A stretch of 64,000 nucleotides of DNA from Actinoallomurus spadix (lineage in GTDB: Bacteria; Actinomycetota; Actinomycetes; Streptosporangiales; Streptosporangiaceae), in contig NZ_JAMXMX010000030.1 of the NCBI RefSeq assembly GCF_024055725.1, positions 1-64,000 of the forward strand. The letters run 5' to 3'. A model generated the notes under the pieces. That model was not told the origin of the DNA. It made no database searches and was given only the letters and a program-made list of their open reading frames with translations. A program made the position numbers and the translations under genes. Shown in pieces: positions 18,733-25,935 of this stretch; the stretch's first letter is position 1, and every line of letters begins with the position of its first letter.

Positions 18733-19197
18733 TTGAACGAGGCCCGTTATAAGGTCCTACTCGTATCGAGCAGCGGAGGCGTACTACTCGATCTACTCGC
18801 TCTCCGGCCGTGGTGGTCCCGGCATGACATCTCCTGGATCGCCGTGCGGGCTCCGGACACCGAGACCCTCCTCGCCGGGCACCGGGTGCACTGGGCGCCG
18901 GAGCGCTCGGCGAGCAGGCCGATCGGCGTGCTCGCGTCCATCGGGCGCGCGGTCCGCGTCCTGAGACGCGAACGCCCCGATCTGATCATCTCCGCCGGTA
19001 CCGGGGTGGCGGTCGGGGTCTTCCTCGCGGCGAGGCTCCGGAGGGTTCCCGCCGTCTGGCTGGAGACCCTGAACATCGTCGACTCCCCGGGCATCGCCAG
19101 CAGGCTCTGCTCCCGGCTCGCGACCGCGGTGCTGGTCCAACGGCCGTCGCTGCTGAGCGTGCGGCCGCGCGCGGTGCTGATCGGCGAACTGTACTGA
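18733..19197 (+). CDS. Alg14/PssD-type membrane-anchoring subunit of a split glycosyltransferase
   Basis: 154 aa from a TTG start with GAGGGTG nearby. Features are KVLLVSSSGGVLLDLLAL and PDLIISAGTGVAVGVFLAA, typical of Alg14/EpsE/PssD proteins that recruit the catalytic partner to the membrane. Its stop overlaps the next start as TGATG, so the two halves are translationally coupled. The pair would transfer a sugar from a nucleotide sugar to a lipid-linked acceptor. Confidence 0.75.
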   Translation: MNEARYKVLLVSSSGGVLLDLLALRPWWSRHDISWIAVRAPDTETLLAGHRVHWAPERSASRPIGVLASIGRAVRVLRRERPDLIISAGTGVAVGVFLAARLRRVPAVWLETLNIVDSPGIASRLCSRLATAVLVQRPSLLSVRPRAVLIGELY

Positions 19198-19700
19198 TGG
19201 CGCGGATCCTCGTCACCGTCGGGATGGGGCCCTGGCCGTTCGATCGATTGATCGGCGCGGTCGCGCCGCTGTGCTCCGACCACGAGGTCTTCGCCCAGAC
19301 GGGCACTTCGTCGCTGCGGCCCCCGTGCCCGCACGAGTCGTTCATCCCCGCCGACGAGCTCGGGAAGCGGATGGACGAGGCCGACGTGATCATCACGCAC
19401 GCGGGCAACACGGTACGGCTGGTCCAGCGGTCGGGAAGGGTGCCGATCGCCGTCGCCCGTACGTCCGCCCTCGGCGAGATGGGAAACGACCACCAGGTCG
19501 CCTACCTCCGGCAGGAGGAGCGCTCCGGCCCGGTCGTGGCCGTGTGGGACGTGCGGGACCTGCCCCGGGAGGTCGCCCGTCACGGCGAGCGGCAGGCGCG
19601 GCTGCTCGAGGAGCGTCCCCTGCCACCCGCGGCGACACCCGAACACATCGTCGAGGTCATGACCTCGCTGTCCGCGAGGCTCTGTGGGGGACGCCCATGA
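19197..19700 (+). CDS. Alg13/PssE-type catalytic subunit of a split glycosyltransferase
   Basis: 167 aa corresponding to the C-terminal half of a MurG/GT28 enzyme: ILVTVGMGPWPFDRL at the N-terminus, ADVIITHAGNTVRLV for the nucleotide-sugar pocket and MGNDHQVAYL. It works with the upstream Alg14-like protein. Its stop overlaps the next ATG (ATGA at 19697-19700). Confidence 0.78.
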   Translation: MARILVTVGMGPWPFDRLIGAVAPLCSDHEVFAQTGTSSLRPPCPHESFIPADELGKRMDEADVIITHAGNTVRLVQRSGRVPIAVARTSALGEMGNDHQVAYLRQEERSGPVVAVWDVRDLPREVARHGERQARLLEERPLPPAATPEHIVEVMTSLSARLCGGRP

Positions 19701-20467
19701 TCGTTGATGTTGACCGGAATCCGTTCGCGCGACATCCGCTGCGCCGGTACGCCTTCTCCTGGCAGCGGCTCGCGCAACGCGACGGACGGCACCTGGACGT
19801 GGGATGCGGCGACGGGTACTTCCTGTCGACGCTCCAGACGACCACCAGGCTGGAATGCTCCGGCGCCGACCCGCACCCCGGCTACCTGGAGGCGGCGCGG
19901 CACCGGAACGGGAACCTGCGGCTGCACCGGCTGACGGTGGCGGGCGAGCTCCCCTTCGACACGGGTGAGTTCGACTCGGTGTCGCTCCTCGACGTCCTGG
20001 AGCACGTGCCGGACGAGTCCCGCTTCCTCGACGAGGTGCACCGCGTGCTCTCGCCCGGCGGCCTCCTCGTCCTCACCGTGCCGCGGCGGCACATCTTCTC
20101 CTTCCTCGATCCGGACAACGCGAAGTTCCGGTTCCCACGGCTGCACCGGTTCGTCTACACGGCCAGATTCGGCCGCCGGGTCTACCGGGAGCGGTTCGTC
20201 GACCTCAGTGACGACCTGCGCGGCGACATGTCGGTCGGCAAGCACGAGCACACCAACTACCGGCCCGCGGACCTCATCGGCCTGCTCCGCGGGAGCGGTT
20301 TCGAACCCACGGCCGTCGAGGGCGCCAACCTCTTCTGGCGCTGGCTCCACGCGCCCGCGCTGCTGACCGGCGGCCGGCTGCGGGCGCTGCTCGAGAGGCT
20401 CATCTACCTCGATGGCGTGATCTTCAAATCGGCCAACATCCACGTGGCCGCCAGGAGGGTTCCATGA
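19697..20467 (+). CDS. class I SAM-dependent methyltransferase
   Basis: 256 aa. SAM-binding HLDVGCGDGYFLSTL, SVSLLDVLEHVPDE and LSPGGLLVLTVPRR identify a Methyltransf_11-type fold. The C-terminal ~100 residues are basic and hydrophobic, possibly membrane-associating. Coupled on both sides by ATGA overlaps. It probably methylates the glycan or its lipid/aglycone; the substrate is unknown. Confidence 0.8.
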   Translation: MIVDVDRNPFARHPLRRYAFSWQRLAQRDGRHLDVGCGDGYFLSTLQTTTRLECSGADPHPGYLEAARHRNGNLRLHRLTVAGELPFDTGEFDSVSLLDVLEHVPDESRFLDEVHRVLSPGGLLVLTVPRRHIFSFLDPDNAKFRFPRLHRFVYTARFGRRVYRERFVDLSDDLRGDMSVGKHEHTNYRPADLIGLLRGSGFEPTAVEGANLFWRWLHAPALLTGGRLRALLERLIYLDGVIFKSANIHVAARRVP

Positions 20468-21546
20468 AGATCCACGAGAACGTACGCCTGGCCACGTTCT
20501 TCGCCCAGCTCGCCGTCAAGCAACGCGTCGCCCCCCGGCTCGGCGTCCGGCCGCTCGTCTCCGAGCTCTTCCTGACCGAGAACTGCAACCTGCGGTGCGT
20601 CAGCTGCAGCTGCTGGCTGGACAACACCAAGGGCGAGCTGACCACCGACGAGTGGAAGGACGTCCTGCGGCAGCTCGTCCGGCTGCGGATCCTGAAGGCC
20701 AACTTCACCGGCGGAGAACCGCTCATCCGGCCGGACGCGCTCGAGATCATGGCGTACGCCCATGAGCAGGGCATCCGGCACCTGCATTTGAACACGAACG
20801 GCATCAGGCTCACGCCGGCCATGCTCACCAAGGTCCTCGACGCGGGGGTCCGGAGCTTCAACATCTCCGTGGACGGGCCCAACGGCCTCGTCCACGATCG
20901 CATCAGGGGCCGTCTTGGCGCGTTCCAAACCACGATGGAGCACCTCCGCGGGGTCATCGACCAGCGGGAACGGTACGGGCTCAAGGTCCGGATGAACTTC
21001 ACCGTGATGCGGGAGAACATCGAATACCTGCCCGACATCGCCCGGCTCGCGCAGGAGCTCCGTGTCCGGCTCTACCTCAACCTCGCGACGGACCAGACCT
21101 TCCTGTTCCGGGCCCCGAAGGTCGCGGAGCTCAAGCAGGTCGACGCCGACGACATCACCGCGGCCCTCGGACGCCTGGAAGAGGTGATGCGCTCGGACGG
21201 GCGCTGGCTCCCGCGCTACTCGGACATGTCATACATCCCCCGGCATTTCTCGGACATCGTGCAACGCGACATTCCCTGCGCGGAGTCGCAGCTCAAGCTG
21301 ATGATCCACTCCAGGGGCGAGATCGGGGGCTGCTGGGGTCACGACCCGACCTTCAACGTCCGGGAACGGCGGATCTCCGAGGTGATCGAGTCCGAGGAGT
21401 ACCGCGAGGAGCACGCGCGGCTGTTCCGCAAGGAGTGCGTGGGCTGCGGCAGCAACTACAGCCTGAACCTCCGCTGGCGGCCGACCACCTACGTGAACGA
21501 CCTGATGTGGCGAGCGGGGCGCCGCCACCTCGGAAAGGACGCCTGA
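20464..21546 (+). CDS. radical SAM enzyme with SPASM-like C-terminal cysteines
   Basis: 360 aa. The 4Fe-4S motif is C41-x3-C45-x2-C48 within TENCNLRCVSCSC, followed by FTGGEPLIRPDALEI and a NISVDGPN strand. A C-terminal cluster (CAESQ, GGCWGHDP, KECVGCGSN) suggests an auxiliary Fe-S centre. SPASM-type enzymes modify peptides, sugars or other small molecules. With no obvious precursor peptide except the 30-codon ORF at 25843, a sugar or glycolipid substrate is equally possible. Confidence 0.8.
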   Translation: MKIHENVRLATFFAQLAVKQRVAPRLGVRPLVSELFLTENCNLRCVSCSCWLDNTKGELTTDEWKDVLRQLVRLRILKANFTGGEPLIRPDALEIMAYAHEQGIRHLHLNTNGIRLTPAMLTKVLDAGVRSFNISVDGPNGLVHDRIRGRLGAFQTTMEHLRGVIDQRERYGLKVRMNFTVMRENIEYLPDIARLAQELRVRLYLNLATDQTFLFRAPKVAELKQVDADDITAALGRLEEVMRSDGRWLPRYSDMSYIPRHFSDIVQRDIPCAESQLKLMIHSRGEIGGCWGHDPTFNVRERRISEVIESEEYREEHARLFRKECVGCGSNYSLNLRWRPTTYVNDLMWRAGRRHLGKDA

Positions 21547-22341
21547 ATGCGGCCGAGCCAGGCCCTCTACAGCGCGCTCGCACCGACGTACGAGAAGCAC
21601 TTCGAGGTGCCGCACCGGCGCGCGTACGACACGCTCGCGTGGGAACGCGTGCGGCGCGTGTTGCCCGAGTTGCCCGAGCACGGGCCGGTCGTGGACGCGG
21701 GATGCGGTGTGGGCCGCTGGGTGGATCGCCTCGTCGAGGCGGGCCACCCGGTGATCGGGATCGAGCAGTCGCCCGGCATGCTCGCGGAGCTGAGACGAGC
21801 CGACCGCCCGGGGTTCACCCTCGTCGAAGGCTCCATGGAGACGGCCGAGCTCGCGGAGGGCTCGGCCGCCATGGTGATGGCCCTCGGTTCGCTGCAGTAC
21901 ACCACGGACCCGGAGGCGACGGTGCGCGGGTTCGCCCGCTGGGTACGCCCGGGCGGCCGGGTGGTCGTGCTCGTCGACTCCCTCATGGGCCTGGTCCTCG
22001 AGCTGCTGCGGGACGGCAGGCCGGCCGAGGCGACGGAGCGCCTGCGCACACGGATGGGCGTGTGGCGGGTCGACGGGCAGCACGCCGACATGCACCTCTT
22101 CGACGCCGCCCGGCTGCGCCGGGCGTTCGAGGACGCCGGCCTGACCGACGTGGAGGTGCACGGCCTGCTCGTGACGGCCGCGCCGCTGGGCGTCGGCCGG
22201 CTGACCGAGGAACTCCAACGTGATTGGGACGCGCATCTGGCCCTCGAACGCGAGCTGCTCGCCGACCCGGCCATGGCCGACGCAGGCAAGCAGCTGCTGG
22301 CGACGGGCCGTCGCCCGACCTCCGACGGTGATGAGGGATAG
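21547..22341 (+). CDS. class I SAM-dependent methyltransferase
   Basis: 264 aa, starting directly at the previous stop (TGAATG). SAM motif VVDAGCGVGRWVDRL; later MALGSLQYTTDPEAT and VRPGGRVVVLVDS. Second methyltransferase of the cluster and unlike the first in its C-terminal part. N- or O-methylation of an amino sugar is an inference from the aminotransferase next door. Confidence 0.78.
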   Translation: MRPSQALYSALAPTYEKHFEVPHRRAYDTLAWERVRRVLPELPEHGPVVDAGCGVGRWVDRLVEAGHPVIGIEQSPGMLAELRRADRPGFTLVEGSMETAELAEGSAAMVMALGSLQYTTDPEATVRGFARWVRPGGRVVVLVDSLMGLVLELLRDGRPAEATERLRTRMGVWRVDGQHADMHLFDAARLRRAFEDAGLTDVEVHGLLVTAAPLGVGRLTEELQRDWDAHLALERELLADPAMADAGKQLLATGRRPTSDGDEG

Positions 22342-24402
22342 ATGGAGACGTTCGTTGTTCTGGGAGGGTCCGGCTTCATCGGGGGCAGGATCAGCGAGTC
22401 GCTGCTGACCGCCGGCCATGAGGTGACCGTGGTCGATCGCCGTCCGCCGCCGGAGCGGCTGGTGGCGGCGGGAGCCCGGTGGCTGGCCGTCGACGCCCTC
22501 ACCGACGAGCCGCCACGGCTCCCGGACGGGACCGTGGTCCTCTCGCTCGGCGTGAGCGATCCGCGTCCCCGATGGCCGTGGCTGCTGCCCGTCGGCAACG
22601 CCGTGTCGACCGCGCGGATCCTGCCGGCGCTGGCCGGGCACGACGTCGTGCTGCTGTCCTCGGTGGAGGTCTACGGCAGCGCGGAGGCGCCGCTGCGCGA
22701 GGACACCGCCCCCGTGCTCCCGTGGACCGCGGAGGATCTCGGCCGGTGGTGCGACGACGCACTCCTGGCGGCCCGCGAGGCCTGCCCCCTGTGGCGGGTC
22801 GCGCCGCTGGGCCGCCGCATGGCCGAGGCGGACCCGACGGGACGGTGGATCTACGGCATGTCGAAGCTGGCGCAGGAACGCCTGGTGCGGGACGCCGTCG
22901 ACGCCGGGCGGCTGACCGTCCTGCGCCTCGCCAACGTGGTCGGGATCGGCCAGGACCGGTTCGCCGCCAGGATCACCAGGAAGGCGCTGGCCGGTCACCC
23001 CCTGCCGGTCACCGACACCGTCCGCAGCTTCGTGCCGGTCCGCGACCTCGGCCGGCTCATCGAGGGGGGCGTCGGCCCCGGGGTCTATAACGTCGGCGGG
23101 CCGGCCACCTCCCTGGTCTCCGTCGCCGAGGAGGTCCGGGACCTGTGCGGTTCGGAGTCCCCGATCCGGCCCGGTCCGCCGCCCGCCGACGACACCTGCG
23201 GGGTCGTCGACGTCTCGGCCCTCGCGGCCGCGGGTCACCGGGTGGGGGAGCTGCGGCCGTGCCTCGAAGAGATCGTCACGTCCCTCCGCCGGGACGGCAC
23301 GCCCTCGTTCGATCCGCCGGTCCCGGTGGTGATCCCGCCTCGCGCGGCCCTTCCGGACGAGGTCGCCGCCCGTCAGCAGCAGTGCCTGTGGACCGGCGAG
23401 ATCAAGCACGGCAACCGCTGGTCGGAGGAACTGCGCGAGCGGCTGGCCAAGGAGCTCGACGTACCGGCCGGCCGGACCCTGCTCGTGACCACCTCCGGGA
23501 CGTCGGCCCTGCGCCTGGTCATCGCGGCGGTCGCCGGCCCGGCCGCGCCGGGCGAGACCGCGGTGCTGCCCTCGTTCACCTTCCCGGCCACCGCGGAGGT
23601 GCTGCTTCAACTCGGGTACCGGCTGCGGTTCGTCGACGTGGACGAGCGGGGCTGGACGCTCGATCCCGGGGCGCTGCGCGCCGCCCTGAACGAGGAGTCG
23701 GCCCGCGTGGTCGTCTGCGTCGACACGTTCGGGAACCCCTGCCGCTACGAGGAGCTGTCGAGCGTCTGCGCGGAGCACGGCGCCGTTCTCGTCGCGGACT
23801 CCGCGGCGGCGCTCGGCAGCCGCTACCGGGGCCGCCCCGTGGCGTCGCAGGCGGACGGCCATTCGTACTCGATGAGCTTCGCCAAGGTCCTGTCCGCCGG
23901 CGGGGCGGGCGGCGCCGCCGTGCTCCCGGCCGACGCCGCCGAGAGGATGCTCGCGGACCGCTCGGCGTGGTGGCGTTCGGAGCTGATGAACGAACTGCAC
24001 GCGATCTACGCGCTGGACCAGCTCCAGGTGCTCGAGGACCTGGTACGGCGCCGCAACCGGGTCGCCGAGATCTACCGGGACGGTCTGTCCGGCCTCCCCG
24101 GGCTCCGGCCCCAGGAGACCGAACCGGACGACCTGAACTGCTACGTCCACTGGGTCGTCCGGGTGCCGGATCCGCCGGGCCGCCCGGCCCTGGAACGCGC
24201 GCTGCTGGAGCGCGGCGTGCAGACGAAGCCCTACTTCCGGGCGGCGCACCTGGCCGCCTTCGGGAACGGCGAGCGGCTGCCCGTCACCGAGCGGCTCGAC
24301 GCCGAGGCGCTGGCGCTGCCGATGTCCTCCGAACTAACGGTGGAGGAGGCCGAGAAGATCGTCATGACCGTGCGGCACTGCTACGCGGACCTGACGAGAT
24401 GA
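22342..24402 (+). CDS. fusion of NAD-dependent epimerase and DegT/DnrJ/EryC1 aminotransferase
   Basis: 686 aa in one uninterrupted frame. Residues 1 to about 320 are an extended SDR with FVVLGGSGFIGGRI, LSSVEVYGSAE and the Tyr/Lys pair in WIYGMSKLAQE. Residues about 325-686 are a PLP sugar aminotransferase with VTTSGTSALRL, LPSFTFPATAEV, ADSAAALGS and the Schiff-base lysine K515 in SMSFAKVLSAGG. One protein could therefore oxidise or epimerise a nucleotide sugar and aminate the keto intermediate. In the DegT half the usual Gln after the acidic pair is replaced (ADSAA). Confidence 0.85.
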   Translation: METFVVLGGSGFIGGRISESLLTAGHEVTVVDRRPPPERLVAAGARWLAVDALTDEPPRLPDGTVVLSLGVSDPRPRWPWLLPVGNAVSTARILPALAGHDVVLLSSVEVYGSAEAPLREDTAPVLPWTAEDLGRWCDDALLAAREACPLWRVAPLGRRMAEADPTGRWIYGMSKLAQERLVRDAVDAGRLTVLRLANVVGIGQDRFAARITRKALAGHPLPVTDTVRSFVPVRDLGRLIEGGVGPGVYNVGGPATSLVSVAEEVRDLCGSESPIRPGPPPADDTCGVVDVSALAAAGHRVGELRPCLEEIVTSLRRDGTPSFDPPVPVVIPPRAALPDEVAARQQQCLWTGEIKHGNRWSEELRERLAKELDVPAGRTLLVTTSGTSALRLVIAAVAGPAAPGETAVLPSFTFPATAEVLLQLGYRLRFVDVDERGWTLDPGALRAALNEESARVVVCVDTFGNPCRYEELSSVCAEHGAVLVADSAAALGSRYRGRPVASQADGHSYSMSFAKVLSAGGAGGAAVLPADAAERMLADRSAWWRSELMNELHAIYALDQLQVLEDLVRRRNRVAEIYRDGLSGLPGLRPQETEPDDLNCYVHWVVRVPDPPGRPALERALLERGVQTKPYFRAAHLAAFGNGERLPVTERLDAEALALPMSSELTVEEAEKIVMTVRHCYADLTR

Positions 24403-25007
24403 CCGATCCGAACGGCCGGGCCAAACGCGCCGTCGATCTCCTCGTGGGCGCGCTCGCGATGGTGATGTCCGCCCCGCTGCTCGGCGCCCTCGCCATCGCG
24501 ATCAAGTGGTCGTCTCCCGGGCCGGTCCTGTTCCGGCAGGAGCGGGTGGGCCGTGGGCGCCGCCCGTTCATGATGCTGAAGCTGCGGACCATGGTCGACG
24601 GGGCGGACCGGATGGTGGCGGAGCTGCTGGCACGGGGCGGCACCGACGAGCGGTTCTACAAGTTCGAGGACGACCCGCGCGTAACCCGGGTCGGCGCCTT
24701 CCTGAGGCGCTGGTCGCTGGACGAGCTACCGCAGCTGTGGAACGTTCTCCGCGGCGAGATGAGCCTGGTGGGCCCGCGCCCGGCCCTCGCGTCGGAGGTA
24801 CGGGCCTATGCGCCGTGGCACCTGCGGCGGCTGGAGGTCAGGCCCGGGATGACCGGGGCGTGGCAGGTCAGCGGGCGGTCCGAGCTGGGCTTCGACGACT
24901 GCGTACGGCTGGACCTCGCCTACATCGACGGGTGGCGGCTCACCCGGGACGTGGGCATCCTCATCCGTACGGCACCGGCCGTGCTGCGGCGCCGGGGCGC
25001 CTTGTGA
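24399..25007 (+). CDS. WcaJ/PglC-type initiating phosphoglycosyl transferase
   Basis: 202 aa. One re-entrant membrane segment ([18 protein letters not shown]), then [20 protein letters not shown] and [20 protein letters not shown], which is the bacterial sugar transferase signature. It transfers a sugar-1-phosphate to undecaprenyl phosphate, starting a lipid-linked glycan. Short form without the CoA-binding N-terminus. ATGA overlap with the aminotransferase fusion, GTGA overlap with the HAD gene. Confidence 0.88.
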   Translation: MTDPNGRAKRAVDLLVGALAMVMSAPLLGALAIAIKWSSPGPVLFRQERVGRGRRPFMMLKLRTMVDGADRMVAELLARGGTDERFYKFEDDPRVTRVGAFLRRWSLDELPQLWNVLRGEMSLVGPRPALASEVRAYAPWHLRRLEVRPGMTGAWQVSGRSELGFDDCVRLDLAYIDGWRLTRDVGILIRTAPAVLRRRGAL

Positions 25008-25846
25008 GCTGCGGGATCCGCCTGATCGCGGCGGACCTGGACGGCACGCTGCTGCCGCACGCCCGTGACCCGTCGGCGCCGGGTCCGGCGCCGTCGGCCC
25101 GCGTGCGCGCGGCACTGCGAGGCGTCCTCGACGCCGGGATCCACGTCGTCGTGGCCACCGGACGTCCGGGACGGCAGGCCAGGCGCCTCACCGCGGGGCT
25201 CGGGGTGCACGACCTGGCGGTGTGCGCCAACGGCGCGGAGATCTACGACCTCCGCGCGGGTGCCGTGGTCCGGCGGTCGTTCCTGTCCGCGGCCGGCGCG
25301 CGCGAGGTGATCGCCCAGGTGCGGGCGTCGATGCCGGAGGCCGTGTTCGCCTGGGAGGACAGCGACGGGATCGGCCACGAGACCCGCTGGAACACGCCCT
25401 TCGTCGAACCGCCGGTCGAGGTCGGGGATCCGGCCGGCCTCCTGAACCGGCCCATCGGCAAGCTGCTGGCCCGTCATCCCGATCTCGGCCCCGCCGAGCT
25501 CGCCGCGCGAGTGCGCGCCGGTGGCGGGGCGGCCGACGGCCTGACCCTGACCTGGTCGACCGGGCCCATCCTCGAGATCCTCGCGCGCGGTACGAGCAAG
25601 GGCGCGGCGCTGGAGTCGCTGGCCCGGCGCCTCGGCGTCGCCGCCGACGAGGTGATGGCCATCGGCGACGCCCCGAACGACCTGTCCATGCTGGCCTTCG
25701 CCGGGCGCGCGGTCGCGACGGGTGACGCGCCCTCCGCCGTCCGGGCGGCGGCGGACCTGGTCACCGGGCCCGATGATCCCGATGGGGTGGCGCGGGTCCT
25801 TGAACGACTCCTACCATGGGAGCGCTCCCAAGGAGGGTCCTCATGA
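25004..25846 (+). CDS. HAD superfamily (Cof type) phosphatase
   Basis: 280 aa from GTG at 25004, overlapping the upstream stop. HAD motif I is IAADLDGTLLP, motif II VVVATGRPG, motif IV IGDAPNDLSML; a C2 cap lies between. It probably dephosphorylates a sugar phosphate. The last codons (PWERSQ) contain the CebR-like palindrome at 25817-25830. Confidence 0.83.
   Translation: MSCGIRLIAADLDGTLLPHARDPSAPGPAPSARVRAALRGVLDAGIHVVVATGRPGRQARRLTAGLGVHDLAVCANGAEIYDLRAGAVVRRSFLSAAGAREVIAQVRASMPEAVFAWEDSDGIGHETRWNTPFVEPPVEVGDPAGLLNRPIGKLLARHPDLGPAELAARVRAGGGAADGLTLTWSTGPILEILARGTSKGAALESLARRLGVAADEVMAIGDAPNDLSMLAFAGRAVATGDAPSAVRAAADLVTGPDDPDGVARVLERLLPWERSQGGSS
25817..25830 (+). promoter_or_regulatory. 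perfect 14-bp palindrome identical to the CebR operator
   Basis: TGGGAGCGCTCCCA is self-complementary and identical to the CebR (LacI family) box known from Streptomyces cellobiose regulons. It lies in the 3' end of the HAD gene, abutting ribosome binding site AAGGAGGG (25830-25837), upstream of the 30-codon ORF and the two ABC exporter genes. No CebR gene is in the window. Confidence 0.55.
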
Positions 25847-25935
25847 TGCGCGACGGAAGGGCGGCCGGCACGGCCGGCGTGCCCTCCCGGCCGGGGAGCG
25901 CGCCGGTCCACCCACGCGGAGGCGCCGGCCTGTGA
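25843..25935 (+). CDS. 30-aa ORF coupled to the ABC exporter genes
   Basis: ATGATG at 25843/25846 follows AAGGAGGG (25830-25837), one of the strongest ribosome binding sites in the window. The ORF overlaps the HAD stop (ATGA) and its own stop overlaps the exporter GTG (GTGA at 25932-25935). The product is Gly/Ala/Arg/Pro-rich, starts MMRDGRAAGTAGV and ends HPRGGAGL, with no cysteine. It may be a small peptide substrate or partner, or simply a coupling device. Unknown family. Confidence 0.5.
   Translation: MMRDGRAAGTAGVPSRPGSAPVHPRGGAGL

Noticed and set aside
21229-24249. 1006-codon antisense ORF, and similar ones at 1324-3228, 27017-30013, 36458-39598, 40082-42949
   Set aside because: They mirror well-supported genes on the other strand. 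Long antisense ORFs are expected at this GC content, and their translations are Arg/Gly/Ala-rich with no motifs.
25843-25935. mycofactocin precursor MftA
   Set aside because: The peptide lacks the C-terminal Val-Tyr core, and no MftB/MftC homologue lies next to it, despite the MftF-like gene at 15 kb.
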